DNA of 32,003 bases from an uncultured Clostridia bacterium (lineage in GTDB: Bacteria; Bacillota; Clostridia; TANB77; CAG-508), in the NCBI GenBank assembly GCA_944393475.1, contig CALYAI010000007.1, positions 1-32,003 on the forward strand. Reading direction: 5' to 3'. Position 1 is the first letter of the stretch. The number at the start of each line of letters is the position of its first letter. Of this stretch, positions 23,481 through 32,003 are shown piece by piece. The notes under the pieces were generated by a model. That model was not told the origin of the DNA and ran no database searches. It saw nothing but the letters and a program-made list of their open reading frames with translations. Made by a program: the position numbers and the translations under genes.

Positions 23481-24421
23481 TCATCATCATCTAAAAAATC
23501 TGTATATGTTTTTAAAATTTCCATTCTAAAATCATCTTTGCTTATTTTATCATTTTCTAACACTCTTAATTCTACATCATAAACATCTTGTAATTTTTCT
23601 AGATTAGAATTATCTCTTCCTTTTACAATATCAACATCACTTGGATTCACTTCTACATTAACAATTTTAACTTTTACATTATATGACTTTATTTTTTCCA
23701 CTATCCTATTATACCAAATATCTGTTGCAATTAAGTTTCTAAATTGAATTATATTAATACCATAAACAGCTTTATTATCTTCTCCAATTTTTACAAGTTT
23801 TATTTTTGATTTACCTATTAAGTTAATGCTTTCTTTTATTCTTTCCATCATCTGAATTTGGGATAATGGAGAAAATTCATCTTGTTCATATAAATTTTTA
23901 ATTGCCACCTTATCCTCTGGTTGACAAGGAATTATTACAATTTGATAAGGTTTTAATTCTATACACTGTTTTACGGTGTTTAAATCATCCGCAATTGTAC
24001 TTTCAGGTAATCCTACTACTAACTTTATTGCAAGATTAAATCTCTTTAATTTAATTTGAGTAGCCACTTTTCTTGCATATTTAAATTTGTAATCTGACTT
24101 TATGTTTTTTAATATATAGTCATTTGAAGATTCTATTAATAATTCAATTTCTTTTACTTTATATTTCTTAAGTAACCTTAAATTCTTTTTATCAACACTA
24201 TCTGGAATTGAATGTATTTTTATACCATATATTTTATATTCTTTAATAATCTCTTTTAGTTGTATAAGAAGGTTCTGCTGTTTTTCTATCTTAATACTTG
24301 TAAAATCTTTATGTTGAATTTCTAATACTATTCTTTTATCTTTGGCTTTCTTTATTTCTTCTATATCGATTTCTACTTTCTCGTCCGCAAGTTTGACAGG
24401 AATATATAACTTCTCCTTCAT
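23477..24421 (-). CDS. Degenerate Elp3-like radical SAM homologue without cluster cysteines
   Basis: 314 residues, directly after rnc, a position where Clostridia often carry an Elp3-like radical SAM gene. Much of the barrel is recognisable: GIKIHSIPDSVDKKNLRLLKKY aligns with the usual GIRISTRPD block, and VKEIELLIESSNDYIL, IKLVVGLPESTIADDLNTV and LKPYQIVIIPC follow in order. The N-terminal CxxxCxxC loop is absent, with about 30 residues gone after KLYIPVK, and GGSFT is replaced by HKDFT. Only two cysteines remain, far apart. The fold is probably kept without radical SAM chemistry. The ATG at 24419-24421 follows an AGGAGGGGA-type site 15 bases after rnc. The frame is intact, so this is not simple decay. 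Confidence 0.7.
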   Translation of the reverse strand: MKEKLYIPVKLADEKVEIDIEEIKKAKDKRIVLEIQHKDFTSIKIEKQQNLLIQLKEIIKEYKIYGIKIHSIPDSVDKKNLRLLKKYKVKEIELLIESSNDYILKNIKSDYKFKYARKVATQIKLKRFNLAIKLVVGLPESTIADDLNTVKQCIELKPYQIVIIPCQPEDKVAIKNLYEQDEFSPLSQIQMMERIKESINLIGKSKIKLVKIGEDNKAVYGINIIQFRNLIATDIWYNRIVEKIKSYNVKVKIVNVEVNPSDVDIVKGRDNSNLEKLQDVYDVELRVLENDKISKDDFRMEILKTYTDFLDDDD

Positions 24422-24438
24422 TAAATCCCCTCCTACAT

Positions 24439-25107
24439 TTATAGTTGATCAATTGCTTTTTTAGCAGCTTTCATTTCTGCAGATTTCTTTGAACTTCCAA
24501 CTCCAGTTGCCAGTCTTTTACCATCACATTTAACTTCAGCTTCAAATTTCTTATTATGGTCCGGTCCACTCTCGTTTATAATATTGTATTCAATTTTTAC
24601 TGATCCTCTATGCTGTAGTTTTTCTTGTAATACTGTTTTATAATCTTTTTGTCCAACATTTTGTGTTGCAATTTTTATATCTTCTTCCAAATTATTTATT
24701 ATAAAATTTTTAGCAGGCTCTAATCCACCGTCTAAGAATATTGCTGCTATTACAGCCTCTACACTATCTGCTAATATCGCTTCATTTTTATTACCATTGT
24801 TTGATAATTCACTTTTTCCTAAATATAAGAAATCACCAAAATTATGCTTTGTAGCAATTTTATATAGGCTTTTTTCGCACACAACACTGGCTCTAACTTT
24901 AGTCATTTCTCCTTCGTTTAACTCTTTATAGTTTTGATATAAAAAATTACTTGATACAAATTCTAAGATACTATCCCCTAAAAATTCTAGTTTTTCATTA
25001 CTTTGAACCTTTCTTTCGTAAGCATATGAAGTATGAGTTAATGCTGTTTTTAATAAATCTTTATTTTTAAAATTATATTCTATATTTTTTTCAAATTCCG
25101 CTATCAT
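24439..25107 (-). CDS. rnc: Ribonuclease III
   Basis: Cuts double-stranded RNA in rRNA maturation and mRNA turnover. 222 residues. The RNase III signature NEKLEFLGDSILEF (37-50) and the second metal site DSVEAVIAAIFLDGG are present. The C-terminal double-stranded RNA binding domain runs from about residue 154 (DYKTVLQEKLQHRG to KKSAEMKAAKKAIDQL). The ATG at 25105-25107 has AGGAGG 5 bases before it. It has its own promoter, since a terminator lies just upstream. Confidence 0.96.
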   Translation of the reverse strand: MIAEFEKNIEYNFKNKDLLKTALTHTSYAYERKVQSNEKLEFLGDSILEFVSSNFLYQNYKELNEGEMTKVRASVVCEKSLYKIATKHNFGDFLYLGKSELSNNGNKNEAILADSVEAVIAAIFLDGGLEPAKNFIINNLEEDIKIATQNVGQKDYKTVLQEKLQHRGSVKIEYNIINESGPDHNKKFEAEVKCDGKRLATGVGSSKKSAEMKAAKKAIDQL

Positions 25108-25129
25108 TTTTACCTCCTAAGATATCCAT

Positions 25130-25157
25130 ATTATATAACATTTTTTTACTTTTGCAA
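25130..25157 (-). promoter_or_regulatory. Promoter of rnc
   Basis: TTGCAA (25152-25157), a 16-base spacer and a perfect TATAAT (25130-25135) on the minus strand, between the terminator of the preceding module and the rnc ribosome binding site. Confidence 0.65.
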
Positions 25158-25172
25158 ATAATTTTAACGATG

Positions 25173-25200
25173 AAAAAAAGAAGATATCTCTATCTTCTTT
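25173..25200 (-). terminator. Terminator after the coiled-coil gene
   Basis: A perfect 10-bp stem (AAAGAAGATA with TATCTTCTTT, 4-base loop) followed by seven T on the minus strand, overlapping the stop codon of the unrecognised 437-residue gene. Confidence 0.88.
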
Positions 25201-26512
25201 ATCTTTCATCATATGATTGATCTCCAACTCCTGCAGGATCTTTTCTTGACATTGGATTTCTTTTAAAATCTTGAACTCCGTTTTTATCTTTTCCATAATC
25301 AGATAATCCAGCTTCTTCATCTTGTTTAACCTGTTCTCTTCTATCTGATTGTGACATATTTCCATTTTGTCTTCCATTTACTTGCATTATTCCTCTATCT
25401 GCTTTTCCTTGTTGCATTTGTTCAAGCATTGGTTGTTTTTCTTCCACATATCTACCTAATCTATCTATTGCATCTAAACTAACTGTCCTCGCTGTTGTTT
25501 TTACATCTTCTGCAAATTGAGTTGCACGTTCAGTTATTGTCTGCTTAGCTTGCTCAAAATTTTCTTTAATCCATTTAGATGCTGGCTCTAGAACTTTAGT
25601 CTTTAATTGCCTTCCTTTATTAATTGCAAATCTAGATAGGAACATTGTAACTACATTTCTTAATCCATTTCCCTTTTCTTCTCTATGTATTGCAAGTTCT
25701 TTTCTTTTCTCTTTCATGGTTTCTCTTATATCATTTTCTTTTTGATCCTGTCTATTTTGTATTACAGTTTTTAGATCTTCTATTCTTTCTTTATTAGCTT
25801 TTAATTGTGCACGATTTTGCTCAAACGCAGCTTTTAAATTAGCATATTTACTTGTTGAAGCAAATCCAACTCTTTGCATGCTTGCTTCCATTCTGTTTGC
25901 CTCTTCCATAGCATGCTGATACTCTGTAAGATTTCCTTCTTTCATAGCTTGAAAAGCCTTACTTCTAACTTCTGCTATTCCTTGCATATATGCCTCTAAA
26001 TTTTTTGATGTGCCTTTAGTTTCTTTCTTTTGAGCCTTCATAGCTTTCTTTAACATGTGCTGATGTGCCCTTCTAGCAATGCTGTCCATTTTAACAGCTT
26101 TCATCTCTGCTATTAAATCCATAATTCCAACAGAGGTCTTCTTGCCAGTTTGCATATCTATTCCTCTGTCGTAAAATGCTGCAAATTTCTTTGCATTTCC
26201 ATCCCATTCAGCTATAATTGCCCTTCTTCCTTCTTCATATTCTGCATATGCTTTTGACTTTTCATCTAATTTACCAACTACTGATTGTGCCATCTCATCC
26301 ATACTTGTTGATAAATCTTTTTTACCCTGTTCAATTGCTTCTTTTGTTCTTGCAGCTGTATAAGCTCCCCAAACTTTTGTTGCTAATGCTGCATTTTCTT
26401 TTAACTGTTTTAATATCTCAGTAGCTCTTACATCATTTTGTTCTACTGGTTCTGTTTTTAAAGCTTCCTCAACTATATCTTTTACACTTGATTCATCTCT
26501 ATTCTCTGCCAT
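25199..26512 (-). CDS. Unrecognised helical / coiled-coil protein
   Basis: I do not recognise this 437-residue protein. It is almost wholly alpha-helical and charged, rich in A, K, E, Q and M, with long heptad-like stretches (LKAAFEQNRAQLKANKERIEDLKTV near residues 235-260 and ENDIRETMKEKRKELAIHREEK after it). A more hydrophobic helix (GLRNVVTMFLSRFAINKG) is near residue 290, and the tail is disordered, rich in G, N, D and Q. No signal peptide, membrane span or catalytic motif is visible. The ATG at 26510-26512 (MAENRDESS) has GGAG 9 bases upstream. The longer frame to 26551 is less likely. It overlaps the 60-residue gene by 14 bases, so the two are coupled. A structural or DNA-associated role is a guess. 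Confidence 0.8.
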   Translation of the reverse strand: MAENRDESSVKDIVEEALKTEPVEQNDVRATEILKQLKENAALATKVWGAYTAARTKEAIEQGKKDLSTSMDEMAQSVVGKLDEKSKAYAEYEEGRRAIIAEWDGNAKKFAAFYDRGIDMQTGKKTSVGIMDLIAEMKAVKMDSIARRAHQHMLKKAMKAQKKETKGTSKNLEAYMQGIAEVRSKAFQAMKEGNLTEYQHAMEEANRMEASMQRVGFASTSKYANLKAAFEQNRAQLKANKERIEDLKTVIQNRQDQKENDIRETMKEKRKELAIHREEKGNGLRNVVTMFLSRFAINKGRQLKTKVLEPASKWIKENFEQAKQTITERATQFAEDVKTTARTVSLDAIDRLGRYVEEKQPMLEQMQQGKADRGIMQVNGRQNGNMSQSDRREQVKQDEEAGLSDYGKDKNGVQDFKRNPMSRKDPAGVGDQSYDER

Positions 26513-26681
26513 TTTCATCATCTCCATGCTCATCATCTTTATACATTTCATCTAACTGATCAGTTAAATCTTTTTCTTTCTTTTCTATTTGATTTAACAA
26601 ATTCATTAAATCTTTAGAGGACATTGAATCCAAATCGTATAATCTTCCATCAAAAACAACTTTTCCAAATTTTTCTTCCAT
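26499..26681 (-). CDS. Small acidic hypothetical protein (60 residues)
   Basis: Not recognised. MEEKFGKVVFDGRLYDLDSMSSKDLMNLLNQIEKKEKDL leads to a very acidic tail (DEMYKDDEHGDDENGRE). A short beta start (KVVFDGRLYDLD) is followed by one amphipathic helix. The ATG at 26679-26681 has GAGTGAT upstream. The frame stays open to 26747, but that part has cysteine- and tryptophan-containing residues unlike the rest and no ribosome binding site. Its end overlaps the start of the 437-residue gene by 14 bases. The pair behaves as a two-gene unit between the acpP terminator and its own terminator. It could be an adaptor or regulator of its partner. Confidence 0.7.
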   Translation of the reverse strand: MEEKFGKVVFDGRLYDLDSMSSKDLMNLLNQIEKKEKDLTDQLDEMYKDDEHGDDENGRE

Positions 26682-26781
26682 ACTATCACTCTTTCTCCAT
26701 AATACTATTATTAGTATACCCCTTTTGCATGTTCCAGTACATATCATAAATATTACAATTCTTTTTATTTTTTATTACAAA

Positions 26782-26811
26782 AAAAAAGATATCATAATTT
26801 TTTATGATACC
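26782..26811 (-). terminator. Terminator after acpP
   Basis: A 10-bp stem with one G-T pair (arms 26788-26797 and 26802-26811, 4-base loop) followed by about ten T on the minus strand, 34 bases after the acpP stop. Confidence 0.9.
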
Positions 26812-26844
26812 TTCTTTATAATTTTATAAAGTTTTCACTGTTAA

Positions 26845-27084
26845 CTAAGCATTATCTTTAATATAGTCAACTACGTCACTAACTGTAACGATTTTTTCTG
26901 CATCTTCGTCAGGAATTTCCATATCAAATTCTTCCTCCAATGCCATAATTAATTCTACTATGTCTAAAGAATCTGCTCCTAAATCATCTATAAAAGATGC
27001 TTCCATTGTTACAGATGTATCTGCAACACCTAATTGTTCAACAATAATTTTCTTTACTTTTTCAAAAATTTCTTCTTGGTTCAT
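26845..27084 (-). CDS. acpP: Acyl carrier protein
   Basis: Carries growing acyl chains on a 4'-phosphopantetheine arm in fatty acid synthesis. A 79-residue acidic four-helix protein. The attachment serine is S39 in [30 protein letters not shown], and the pattern is fully conserved. The ATG at 27082-27084 follows an AGGAGGTG site at a slightly long distance (11 bases). It lies after plsX but has its own promoter and terminator. Confidence 0.97.
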   Translation of the reverse strand: MNQEEIFEKVKKIIVEQLGVADTSVTMEASFIDDLGADSLDIVELIMALEEEFDMEIPDEDAEKIVTVSDVVDYIKDNA

Positions 27085-27127
27085 TTAACTATGTACACCT
27101 CCTCTCACATGACTATCTTATCTGCCT

Positions 27128-27158
27128 ACACAATAATATATTGTGTATAAAAAGTCAA
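27128..27158 (-). promoter_or_regulatory. acpP promoter with overlapping palindrome
   Basis: TTGACT (27153-27158), a 17-base spacer and TATTGT (27130-27135) on the minus strand. A perfect palindrome ACACAATA-N3-TATTGTGT covers 27128-27146, that is the -10 box and the downstream part of the spacer. No T tract follows it, so it reads as an operator and not a plsX terminator. Confidence 0.6.
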
Positions 27159-27169
27159 GCATTATTTTA

Positions 27170-28198
27170 TTATTTTTGATTTAAAAATTCTTCTGTCATC
27201 TTTTCGACAGCCTTATTTTCTACAAATTTCTCTGCCTGTATTATTGTATATTGGAACAATCTATCATCACTGCTTCCATGTGCTTTAACAACTGGTTTTT
27301 TTACTCCTAAAAATAGAGCTCCTCCATATACTTTATAATCCATTGTTTTTGCAAATCTTTTAATTGCTGGTAAACAAGGAATACTTCCGATCTTGGTTAA
27401 AATATTTCTTTTTAAATTTTCAGATAGAGAATCTTTTACTAATCTTCCTACACCTTCTGTTGTTTTTAGAAAAATATTTCCAGTAAATCCATCTGTAATT
27501 ACAGCATGTACTTTACCAGAAAAAGCATCTCTACCTTCTATATTTCCAATAAAGTTTATTCCAAGTTCTTCTGACTTTTCCTTTAACAATTCATATGAAC
27601 TTTTAGTTAATTCATTTCCCTTTGTTTCTTCTGTTCCAATATTTAATAATCCAATAGCTGGCTTTTCAATTCCAAATGTATTTTTTAAATATATAGAAGC
27701 CATCTGTGCAAATTGTAATAAATTAATTGGTTTACAATTTGTATTTGAGCCACAATCCATTAATAATAATTGGCTTTTATATGCTGGTAAAATTCCAGCT
27801 AATGCAGGTCTATCTATTCCCTTTATTCTTCCTACAAGTAATGTTGCACCAGTAAGAAGTGCTCCAGAATTTCCAGCTGAAATAAATACATCTCCCTTAC
27901 CTTCTTTTAGCAAGTTAAATCCTACTACCATGGAAGAATCTTTTTTATGTCTAATTGCAACTGTTGGCGTATCTTCCATTTCTATTATTTCTGTAGTATT
28001 ATGAATTTTAAGTCTTGGAGAAATATCTGATAAACTTTCTTTATTATACAATTCTTTTACCCTGCTATTTATTATTTCTTCATTTCCTATTAACAAAATC
28101 TCTGTTGTGTCTTTTACTTCATTAACTGCTTTTACAGCTCCCTTTATATTGGCATCTGGTGCATTATCTCCACCCATTGCATCTAGCAGTATAATCAT
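27170..28198 (-). CDS. plsX: Phosphate acyltransferase PlsX
   Basis: Converts acyl-ACP to acyl-phosphate for membrane lipid synthesis (PlsX/PlsY pathway). 342 residues from MIILLDAMGGDNAPDANIKGAV, with ISAGNSGALLTGATLLVGRI, LMDCGSNTNCKP, GNIEGRDAFSGKVHAVITDGFTGNIFLKTTEGV and YGGALFLGVKKPVVKAHGSSD, all family blocks. The frame continues to an ATG at 28333, which lies in the tuf terminator. The ATG at 28196-28198 has GGGGGAG upstream and starts exactly at the family N-terminus. It precedes acpP, the usual lipid-gene neighbour. Confidence 0.95.
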   Translation of the reverse strand: MIILLDAMGGDNAPDANIKGAVKAVNEVKDTTEILLIGNEEIINSRVKELYNKESLSDISPRLKIHNTTEIIEMEDTPTVAIRHKKDSSMVVGFNLLKEGKGDVFISAGNSGALLTGATLLVGRIKGIDRPALAGILPAYKSQLLLMDCGSNTNCKPINLLQFAQMASIYLKNTFGIEKPAIGLLNIGTEETKGNELTKSSYELLKEKSEELGINFIGNIEGRDAFSGKVHAVITDGFTGNIFLKTTEGVGRLVKDSLSENLKRNILTKIGSIPCLPAIKRFAKTMDYKVYGGALFLGVKKPVVKAHGSSDDRLFQYTIIQAEKFVENKAVEKMTEEFLNQK

Positions 28199-28235
28199 AT
28201 TGTTCTCCCCCAATTTATTGAATTTTGACCTATTT

Positions 28236-28264
28236 ATTTTATTATTTATTTTATAAAAAAGCAA
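28236..28264 (-). promoter_or_regulatory. Probable promoter of plsX
   Basis: TTGCTT (28259-28264), a 17-base spacer and TAAAAT (28236-28241) on the minus strand, about 38 bases ahead of the plsX ATG. I found no FapR-like site here. Confidence 0.5.
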
Positions 28265-28320
28265 TAGTTTTCGACCAAATAGTTTAGTTATATAATTAAT
28301 ATAATTTATTAATGGAGCAC

Positions 28321-28350
28321 AAAAAAGATGCACCTTAGTGCATCTTTTTT
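28321..28350 (-). terminator. Terminator after tuf
   Basis: A perfect 13-bp stem (AAAAAAGATGCAC with GTGCATCTTTTTT, 4-base loop) ending in a T run on the minus strand, 8 bases after the tuf stop. It closes the str operon. Confidence 0.93.
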
Positions 28351-28358
28351 ACTTAATA

Positions 28359-29561
28359 TTATTCAAATATTTTTGCTACAACTCCAGATCCAACTGTTCT
28401 ACCACCTTCACGGATAGCGAATCTTAATCCTTCTTCCATAGCAATTGGTGTGATTAATTCTATAGTCATATCGATGTTATCACCAGGCATAACCATTTCT
28501 GTTCCTGCTGGTAATTCAATAACACCTGTAACGTCTGTTGTTCTGAAATAGAATTGTGGTCTGTATCCATTAAAGAATGGTGTATGTCTTCCACCTTCTT
28601 CTTTAGTTAATACATAAACTTGAGCTGTGAATTTTGTATGTGGATGTATTGATCCTGGTTTAGCTAATACTTGTCCTCTTTCGATATCTGTTCTTTGGAT
28701 ACCTCTTAAAAGAACACCAATATTATCTCCAGCTTCTGCTTGGTCTAATATTTTTCTAAACATTTCTACACCAGTAACAACTGATTTTAATTTTTCTGTT
28801 GATAATCCAACAATTTCAACTTCATCAGATACTTTAACTTCTCCTCTTTCTACTCTACCTGTAGCAACTGTTCCTCTACCTGTAATTGAGAAGATATCTT
28901 CTATAGGCATTAAGAATGGTTGATCTACTGGTCTTTCTGGTGTTGGGATATAGCTATCTACAGCATCTAATAATTCTTTAATTGGTGCATATACTGGATC
29001 ATTAGGATCTTTAGATGTACTTTCTAGTACTTGTAAAGATGATCCTTTTATAACTGGAACTTCGTCTCCTGGGAAACCATATTCTGTTAATAGGTCTCTA
29101 ACTTCCATTTCAACTAATTCTAATAATTCTGGATCATCAACCATATCGCATTTATTTAAGTAAACAACGATATATTTAACACCAACTTGTCTAGCAAGTA
29201 AGATGTGCTCTCTTGTTTGTGGCATTGGTCCATCAGCTGCAGAAACAACTAATATAGCACCATCCATTTGAGCAGCACCTGTAATCATGTTCTTTACGTA
29301 GTCTGCGTGTCCTGGGCAGTCAACGTGTGCATAGTGTCTGTTTTCTGTTTCATATTCAACGTGTGCTGTGTTAATTGTGATTCCTCTTGCTTTTTCTTCT
29401 GGAGCACTATCGATTGCATCATATGCTTCGAAGTTAGCTCTTCCTAATAATGATAAATATTTTGTAATAGCTGCTGTTGTTGTTGTTTTACCATGGTCAA
29501 CGTGTCCGATTGTACCAATGTTAACGTGTGGCTTTGATCTAACAAATTTTTCTTTAGCCAT
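28359..29561 (-). CDS. tuf: Elongation factor Tu
   Basis: A GTPase that delivers aminoacyl-tRNA to the ribosome. 400 residues. The GTP motifs are [22 protein letters not shown] and NKCDMVDD, with the effector region EEKARGITI. Domains 2 and 3 are complete ([52 protein letters not shown]). The ATG at 29559-29561 has AAAGGAGG upstream. It lies 125 bases after fusA with a promoter between, so it is transcribed both from that promoter and by read-through. Confidence 0.98.
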   Translation of the reverse strand: MAKEKFVRSKPHVNIGTIGHVDHGKTTTTAAITKYLSLLGRANFEAYDAIDSAPEEKARGITINTAHVEYETENRHYAHVDCPGHADYVKNMITGAAQMDGAILVVSAADGPMPQTREHILLARQVGVKYIVVYLNKCDMVDDPELLELVEMEVRDLLTEYGFPGDEVPVIKGSSLQVLESTSKDPNDPVYAPIKELLDAVDSYIPTPERPVDQPFLMPIEDIFSITGRGTVATGRVERGEVKVSDEVEIVGLSTEKLKSVVTGVEMFRKILDQAEAGDNIGVLLRGIQRTDIERGQVLAKPGSIHPHTKFTAQVYVLTKEEGGRHTPFFNGYRPQFYFRTTDVTGVIELPAGTEMVMPGDNIDMTIELITPIAMEEGLRFAIREGGRTVGSGVVAKIFE

Positions 29562-29642
29562 TTTTATTCCTCCTTTAATTTTTTTGAGATTTTCATCTCT
29601 ATATTTTATTTTCTTTTTGACGCATTTATTTTTACGAACTTC

Positions 29643-29671
29643 ATTTTATACTATATTCTGTAAAAAATCAA
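29643..29671 (-). promoter_or_regulatory. Internal promoter of tuf
   Basis: TTGATT (29666-29671), a 17-base spacer and TAAAAT (29643-29648) on the minus strand. A small hairpin (GAGAT-GAAA-ATCTC) lies in the leader just before the tuf ribosome binding site, without a T tract. Confidence 0.6.
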
Positions 29672-29686
29672 GTAAAATGCTAAATA

Positions 29687-31771
29687 TTATTCGCTTTTCT
29701 TTCCTCTTGTAGCTACAATTTGTTCTAATATTGATTTTGGAACTTCTTCATAGTGTGATGGTTCCATAGAGTATGTTCCTCTACCTTGTGTTTTAGAACG
29801 TAAATCTGTAGCATATCCAAACATTTCTGATAATGGAATAAATGCATGTATATCTTGCATACCGTCATTTCCTTCCATTCCTTCCATTCTTCCACGTCTA
29901 GAGTTTACATCTCCAATAACTTCTCCCATGTATTCTTCTGGAACAGTTATTTCAACTTTCATAATAGGTTCTAGGATAACAACACCTGATTGTTTACATC
30001 CCTCTTTGAATGCCATAGATGCTGCTATTTTGAAAGCCATTTCAGAAGAGTCAACTTCGTGGTAAGATCCGTCTACTAATGTAGCTTTGAAATCTATAAC
30101 TGGATATCCAGCTAAATATCCACCTTCTGCTGCATCTCTTAATCCTTGTTCGATTGGTTTGATGTATTCCTTAGGAACAGCACCTCCAACGATTTTGCTT
30201 TCAAATTCTATTCCTTTACCTGGCTCTAATGGTTCCATTTCAAACCAAACATCACCATATTGTCCTTTACCACCAGATTGACGAATGAATTTACCTTGAA
30301 CTCTAACAGGTTTTTTAATTGTTTCCTTGTAAGCAACTTGTGGTTTACCTACATTACATTCAACTTTAAATTCTCTCTTTAATCTATCTACGATAATATC
30401 TAGGTGTAATTCACCCATACCAGCAATGATTGTTTGTCCTGTTTCGTGATTTGTATATGTTTTAAATGTTGGATCTTCTTCAGCTAGTTTTGCTAAAGCT
30501 ATACCCATTTTTTCTTGTGCTACCTTATCCTTTGGTTCGATAGCAATATCAATAACTGGTTCTGGGAATTCCATTGATTCTAATATAACCGGGTGATCCA
30601 TATCACATAAAGTATCTCCTGTTGTAACTTCCTTTAATCCAACTGCTGCAGCAATATCTCCAGCATATACTTTATCTATATCTTCTCTGTGATTAGAATG
30701 CATTTGTAGAATTCTTCCTATTCTTTCTTTTTTATCTTTATTTGAATTTAGAACTGTTGATCCAGATTCCAATGTTCCTGAATATACTCTAAAGAAACAT
30801 AATTTACCAACAAATGGGTCTGTAGCAATTTTAAATGCTAATGCTGCAAATGGTTCATTGTCGTCTGTTTTTCTTTCAACTTCATTACCATCTAAGTCAA
30901 CACCTTTAATATGTGGAATATCTAATGGTGATGGCATATAGTCAACAATTGCATTTAATAATTCTTGAACACCTTTGTTTTTATATGAAGAACCACATGT
31001 TACTGGAACTATTGTATTAGCAATTGTTCCTGCACGTAAACCTTTTTTGATTTCTTCTTCTGTTAGTTCTTCACCATCTAGGTATTTCATCATTAATTCT
31101 TCATCTTGTTCAGCAACTGATTCTATCATTTTTTCACGATATTCTTTTGCTAAATCCTGCATATCTTCAGGAATATCTGTTTCTTCGATTTCTTTTCCTA
31201 AATCATCTTTATGAATAAAAGCTCTCATTTTAATTAGGTCTACTATACCTTTAAATTGATCTTCTGCTCCAATTGGTAATTGGATTGGTACAGCGTTAGC
31301 TTTTAATCTATTCTTTAATTGGTCAACACATAGCATAAAGTTTGCTCCTGTGATGTCCATTTTATTTACATATACCATTCTTGGTACTTGATATTTATCA
31401 GCTTGTCTCCAAACTGTTTCTGTTTGTGGTTGAACTCCACCTTTGGCTGCAAGTACAGTAACTGCACCATCAAGAACTCTTAGAGATCTTTGAACTTCTA
31501 CTGTAAAGTCAACGTGTCCTGGTGTATCGATAATATTTATTCTATTATTTTTCCAGAAACAAGTTGTAGCAGCAGATGTAATTGTTATACCTCTTTCTTG
31601 CTCTTGAACCATCCAGTCCATAGTAGCTGCACCATCATGAACTTCACCTATTTTATGAGTTTTTCCTGTATAGAAAAGTATTCTCTCTGTTGTTGTTGTT
31701 TTACCAGCATCAATGTGAGCCATAATTCCTATATTTCTTGTTCTCTCTAATGGATATGCTCTTCCTGCCAA
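29687..31771 (-). CDS. fusA: Elongation factor G
   Basis: A GTPase that drives ribosomal translocation. 694 residues. The GTP motifs are [27 protein letters not shown] and [10 protein letters not shown]. Domains II-V are complete ([73 protein letters not shown]). The start is a TTG at 31769-31771, with a strong GGGGAGG site 8 bases upstream. No ATG fits the conserved N-terminus [20 protein letters not shown] start is unusual for such a highly expressed gene. It is about 70 bases after rpsG in the str operon. Confidence 0.97.
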   Translation of the reverse strand: MAGRAYPLERTRNIGIMAHIDAGKTTTTERILFYTGKTHKIGEVHDGAATMDWMVQEQERGITITSAATTCFWKNNRINIIDTPGHVDFTVEVQRSLRVLDGAVTVLAAKGGVQPQTETVWRQADKYQVPRMVYVNKMDITGANFMLCVDQLKNRLKANAVPIQLPIGAEDQFKGIVDLIKMRAFIHKDDLGKEIEETDIPEDMQDLAKEYREKMIESVAEQDEELMMKYLDGEELTEEEIKKGLRAGTIANTIVPVTCGSSYKNKGVQELLNAIVDYMPSPLDIPHIKGVDLDGNEVERKTDDNEPFAALAFKIATDPFVGKLCFFRVYSGTLESGSTVLNSNKDKKERIGRILQMHSNHREDIDKVYAGDIAAAVGLKEVTTGDTLCDMDHPVILESMEFPEPVIDIAIEPKDKVAQEKMGIALAKLAEEDPTFKTYTNHETGQTIIAGMGELHLDIIVDRLKREFKVECNVGKPQVAYKETIKKPVRVQGKFIRQSGGKGQYGDVWFEMEPLEPGKGIEFESKIVGGAVPKEYIKPIEQGLRDAAEGGYLAGYPVIDFKATLVDGSYHEVDSSEMAFKIAASMAFKEGCKQSGVVILEPIMKVEITVPEEYMGEVIGDVNSRRGRMEGMEGNDGMQDIHAFIPLSEMFGYATDLRSKTQGRGTYSMEPSHYEEVPKSILEQIVATRGKKSE

Positions 31772-31841
31772 CTTTATTTCCTCCCCTCATTGTTACTATA
31801 AAGTTTTATATCTCTTAATATGCTCTTTTTTAGCATTATTA

Positions 31842-32003
<162 letters not shown>

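Noticed and set aside
25117..25377. 86-residue open frame overlapping the end of the coiled-coil gene
   Set aside because: It runs through the terminator and is a shifted-frame copy of the low-complexity tail. No ribosome binding site.
26682..26747. N-terminal extension of the 60-residue gene
   Set aside because: No ribosome binding site, and the residues look like translated untranslated region.
28199..28333. N-terminal extension of plsX to the ATG at 28333
   Set aside because: The extension crosses the tuf terminator and the plsX promoter, and the family N-terminus begins at 28198.
31772..31841. Hairpin ATGCT/AGCAT between rpsG and fusA as a terminator
   Set aside because: Only 5 bp with no following T tract on the minus strand, and these genes are normally co-transcribed.

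Overview
The window comes from a low-GC, low-complexity-intergenic Firmicutes genome. The block murA-divIB-DUF881-DUF881-sbp-ftsA-ftsZ-spoIIGA-sigE-sigG is the standard division/sporulation cluster of endospore-forming Firmicutes. The strong AGGAGG-type ribosome binding sites, TTG starts and oxygen-detoxifying flavodiiron protein point to an anaerobic, sporulating Clostridia-type bacterium, probably an uncultured one. I cannot name a genus. Almost everything lies on the minus strand. Only rplM-rpsI is on the plus strand. I saw no tRNA, rRNA, CRISPR array, prophage or insertion sequence.

Layout, left to right. 1-5500: ylmC/ymxH-like gene, sigG, sigE, spoIIGA, ftsZ and ftsA, with a consensus promoter in front of ftsA. 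5500-9780: a second division/cell-wall operon (murA, divIB/ftsQ, two DUF881 genes, sbp), closed by a terminator. 9860-14590: topB, an HD-domain gene, a patatin-like gene and fprA, tightly packed behind a promoter in front of topB. 14590-15830: divergent promoters, then rplM-rpsI with a leader and a terminator shared with the converging AIM24-family gene. 16700-18650: a self-contained GH13 amylase gene with its own promoter and terminator and clearly higher GC than its neighbours, which looks like an acquired gene. 18650-21600: comM, dprA and yraN, a DNA-uptake/recombination cluster. 21720-25110: ogg, a YitT-family membrane protein, a radical-SAM-fold protein without its cluster cysteines, and rnc. 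25200-26680: an unrecognised two-gene module. 26845-28200: acpP and plsX (lipid synthesis). 28359-32003: tuf, fusA and the 3' end of rpsG (str operon).

The points most worth a second look are: a perfect 26-bp inverted repeat that buries the ribosome binding site and start codon of yitT; an Elp3-like radical SAM homologue that has lost its [4Fe-4S] motif; dprA with no ATG/GTG/TTG start, apparently starting at ATA; the unrecognised two-gene module between acpP and rnc; the GC-rich amylase cassette flanked by a 9-bp inverted repeat; a palindrome on the acpP promoter; and a comM leader bracketed by two related palindromes. Nothing here is an obvious new defence or mobile system. Most of the window is core genome.
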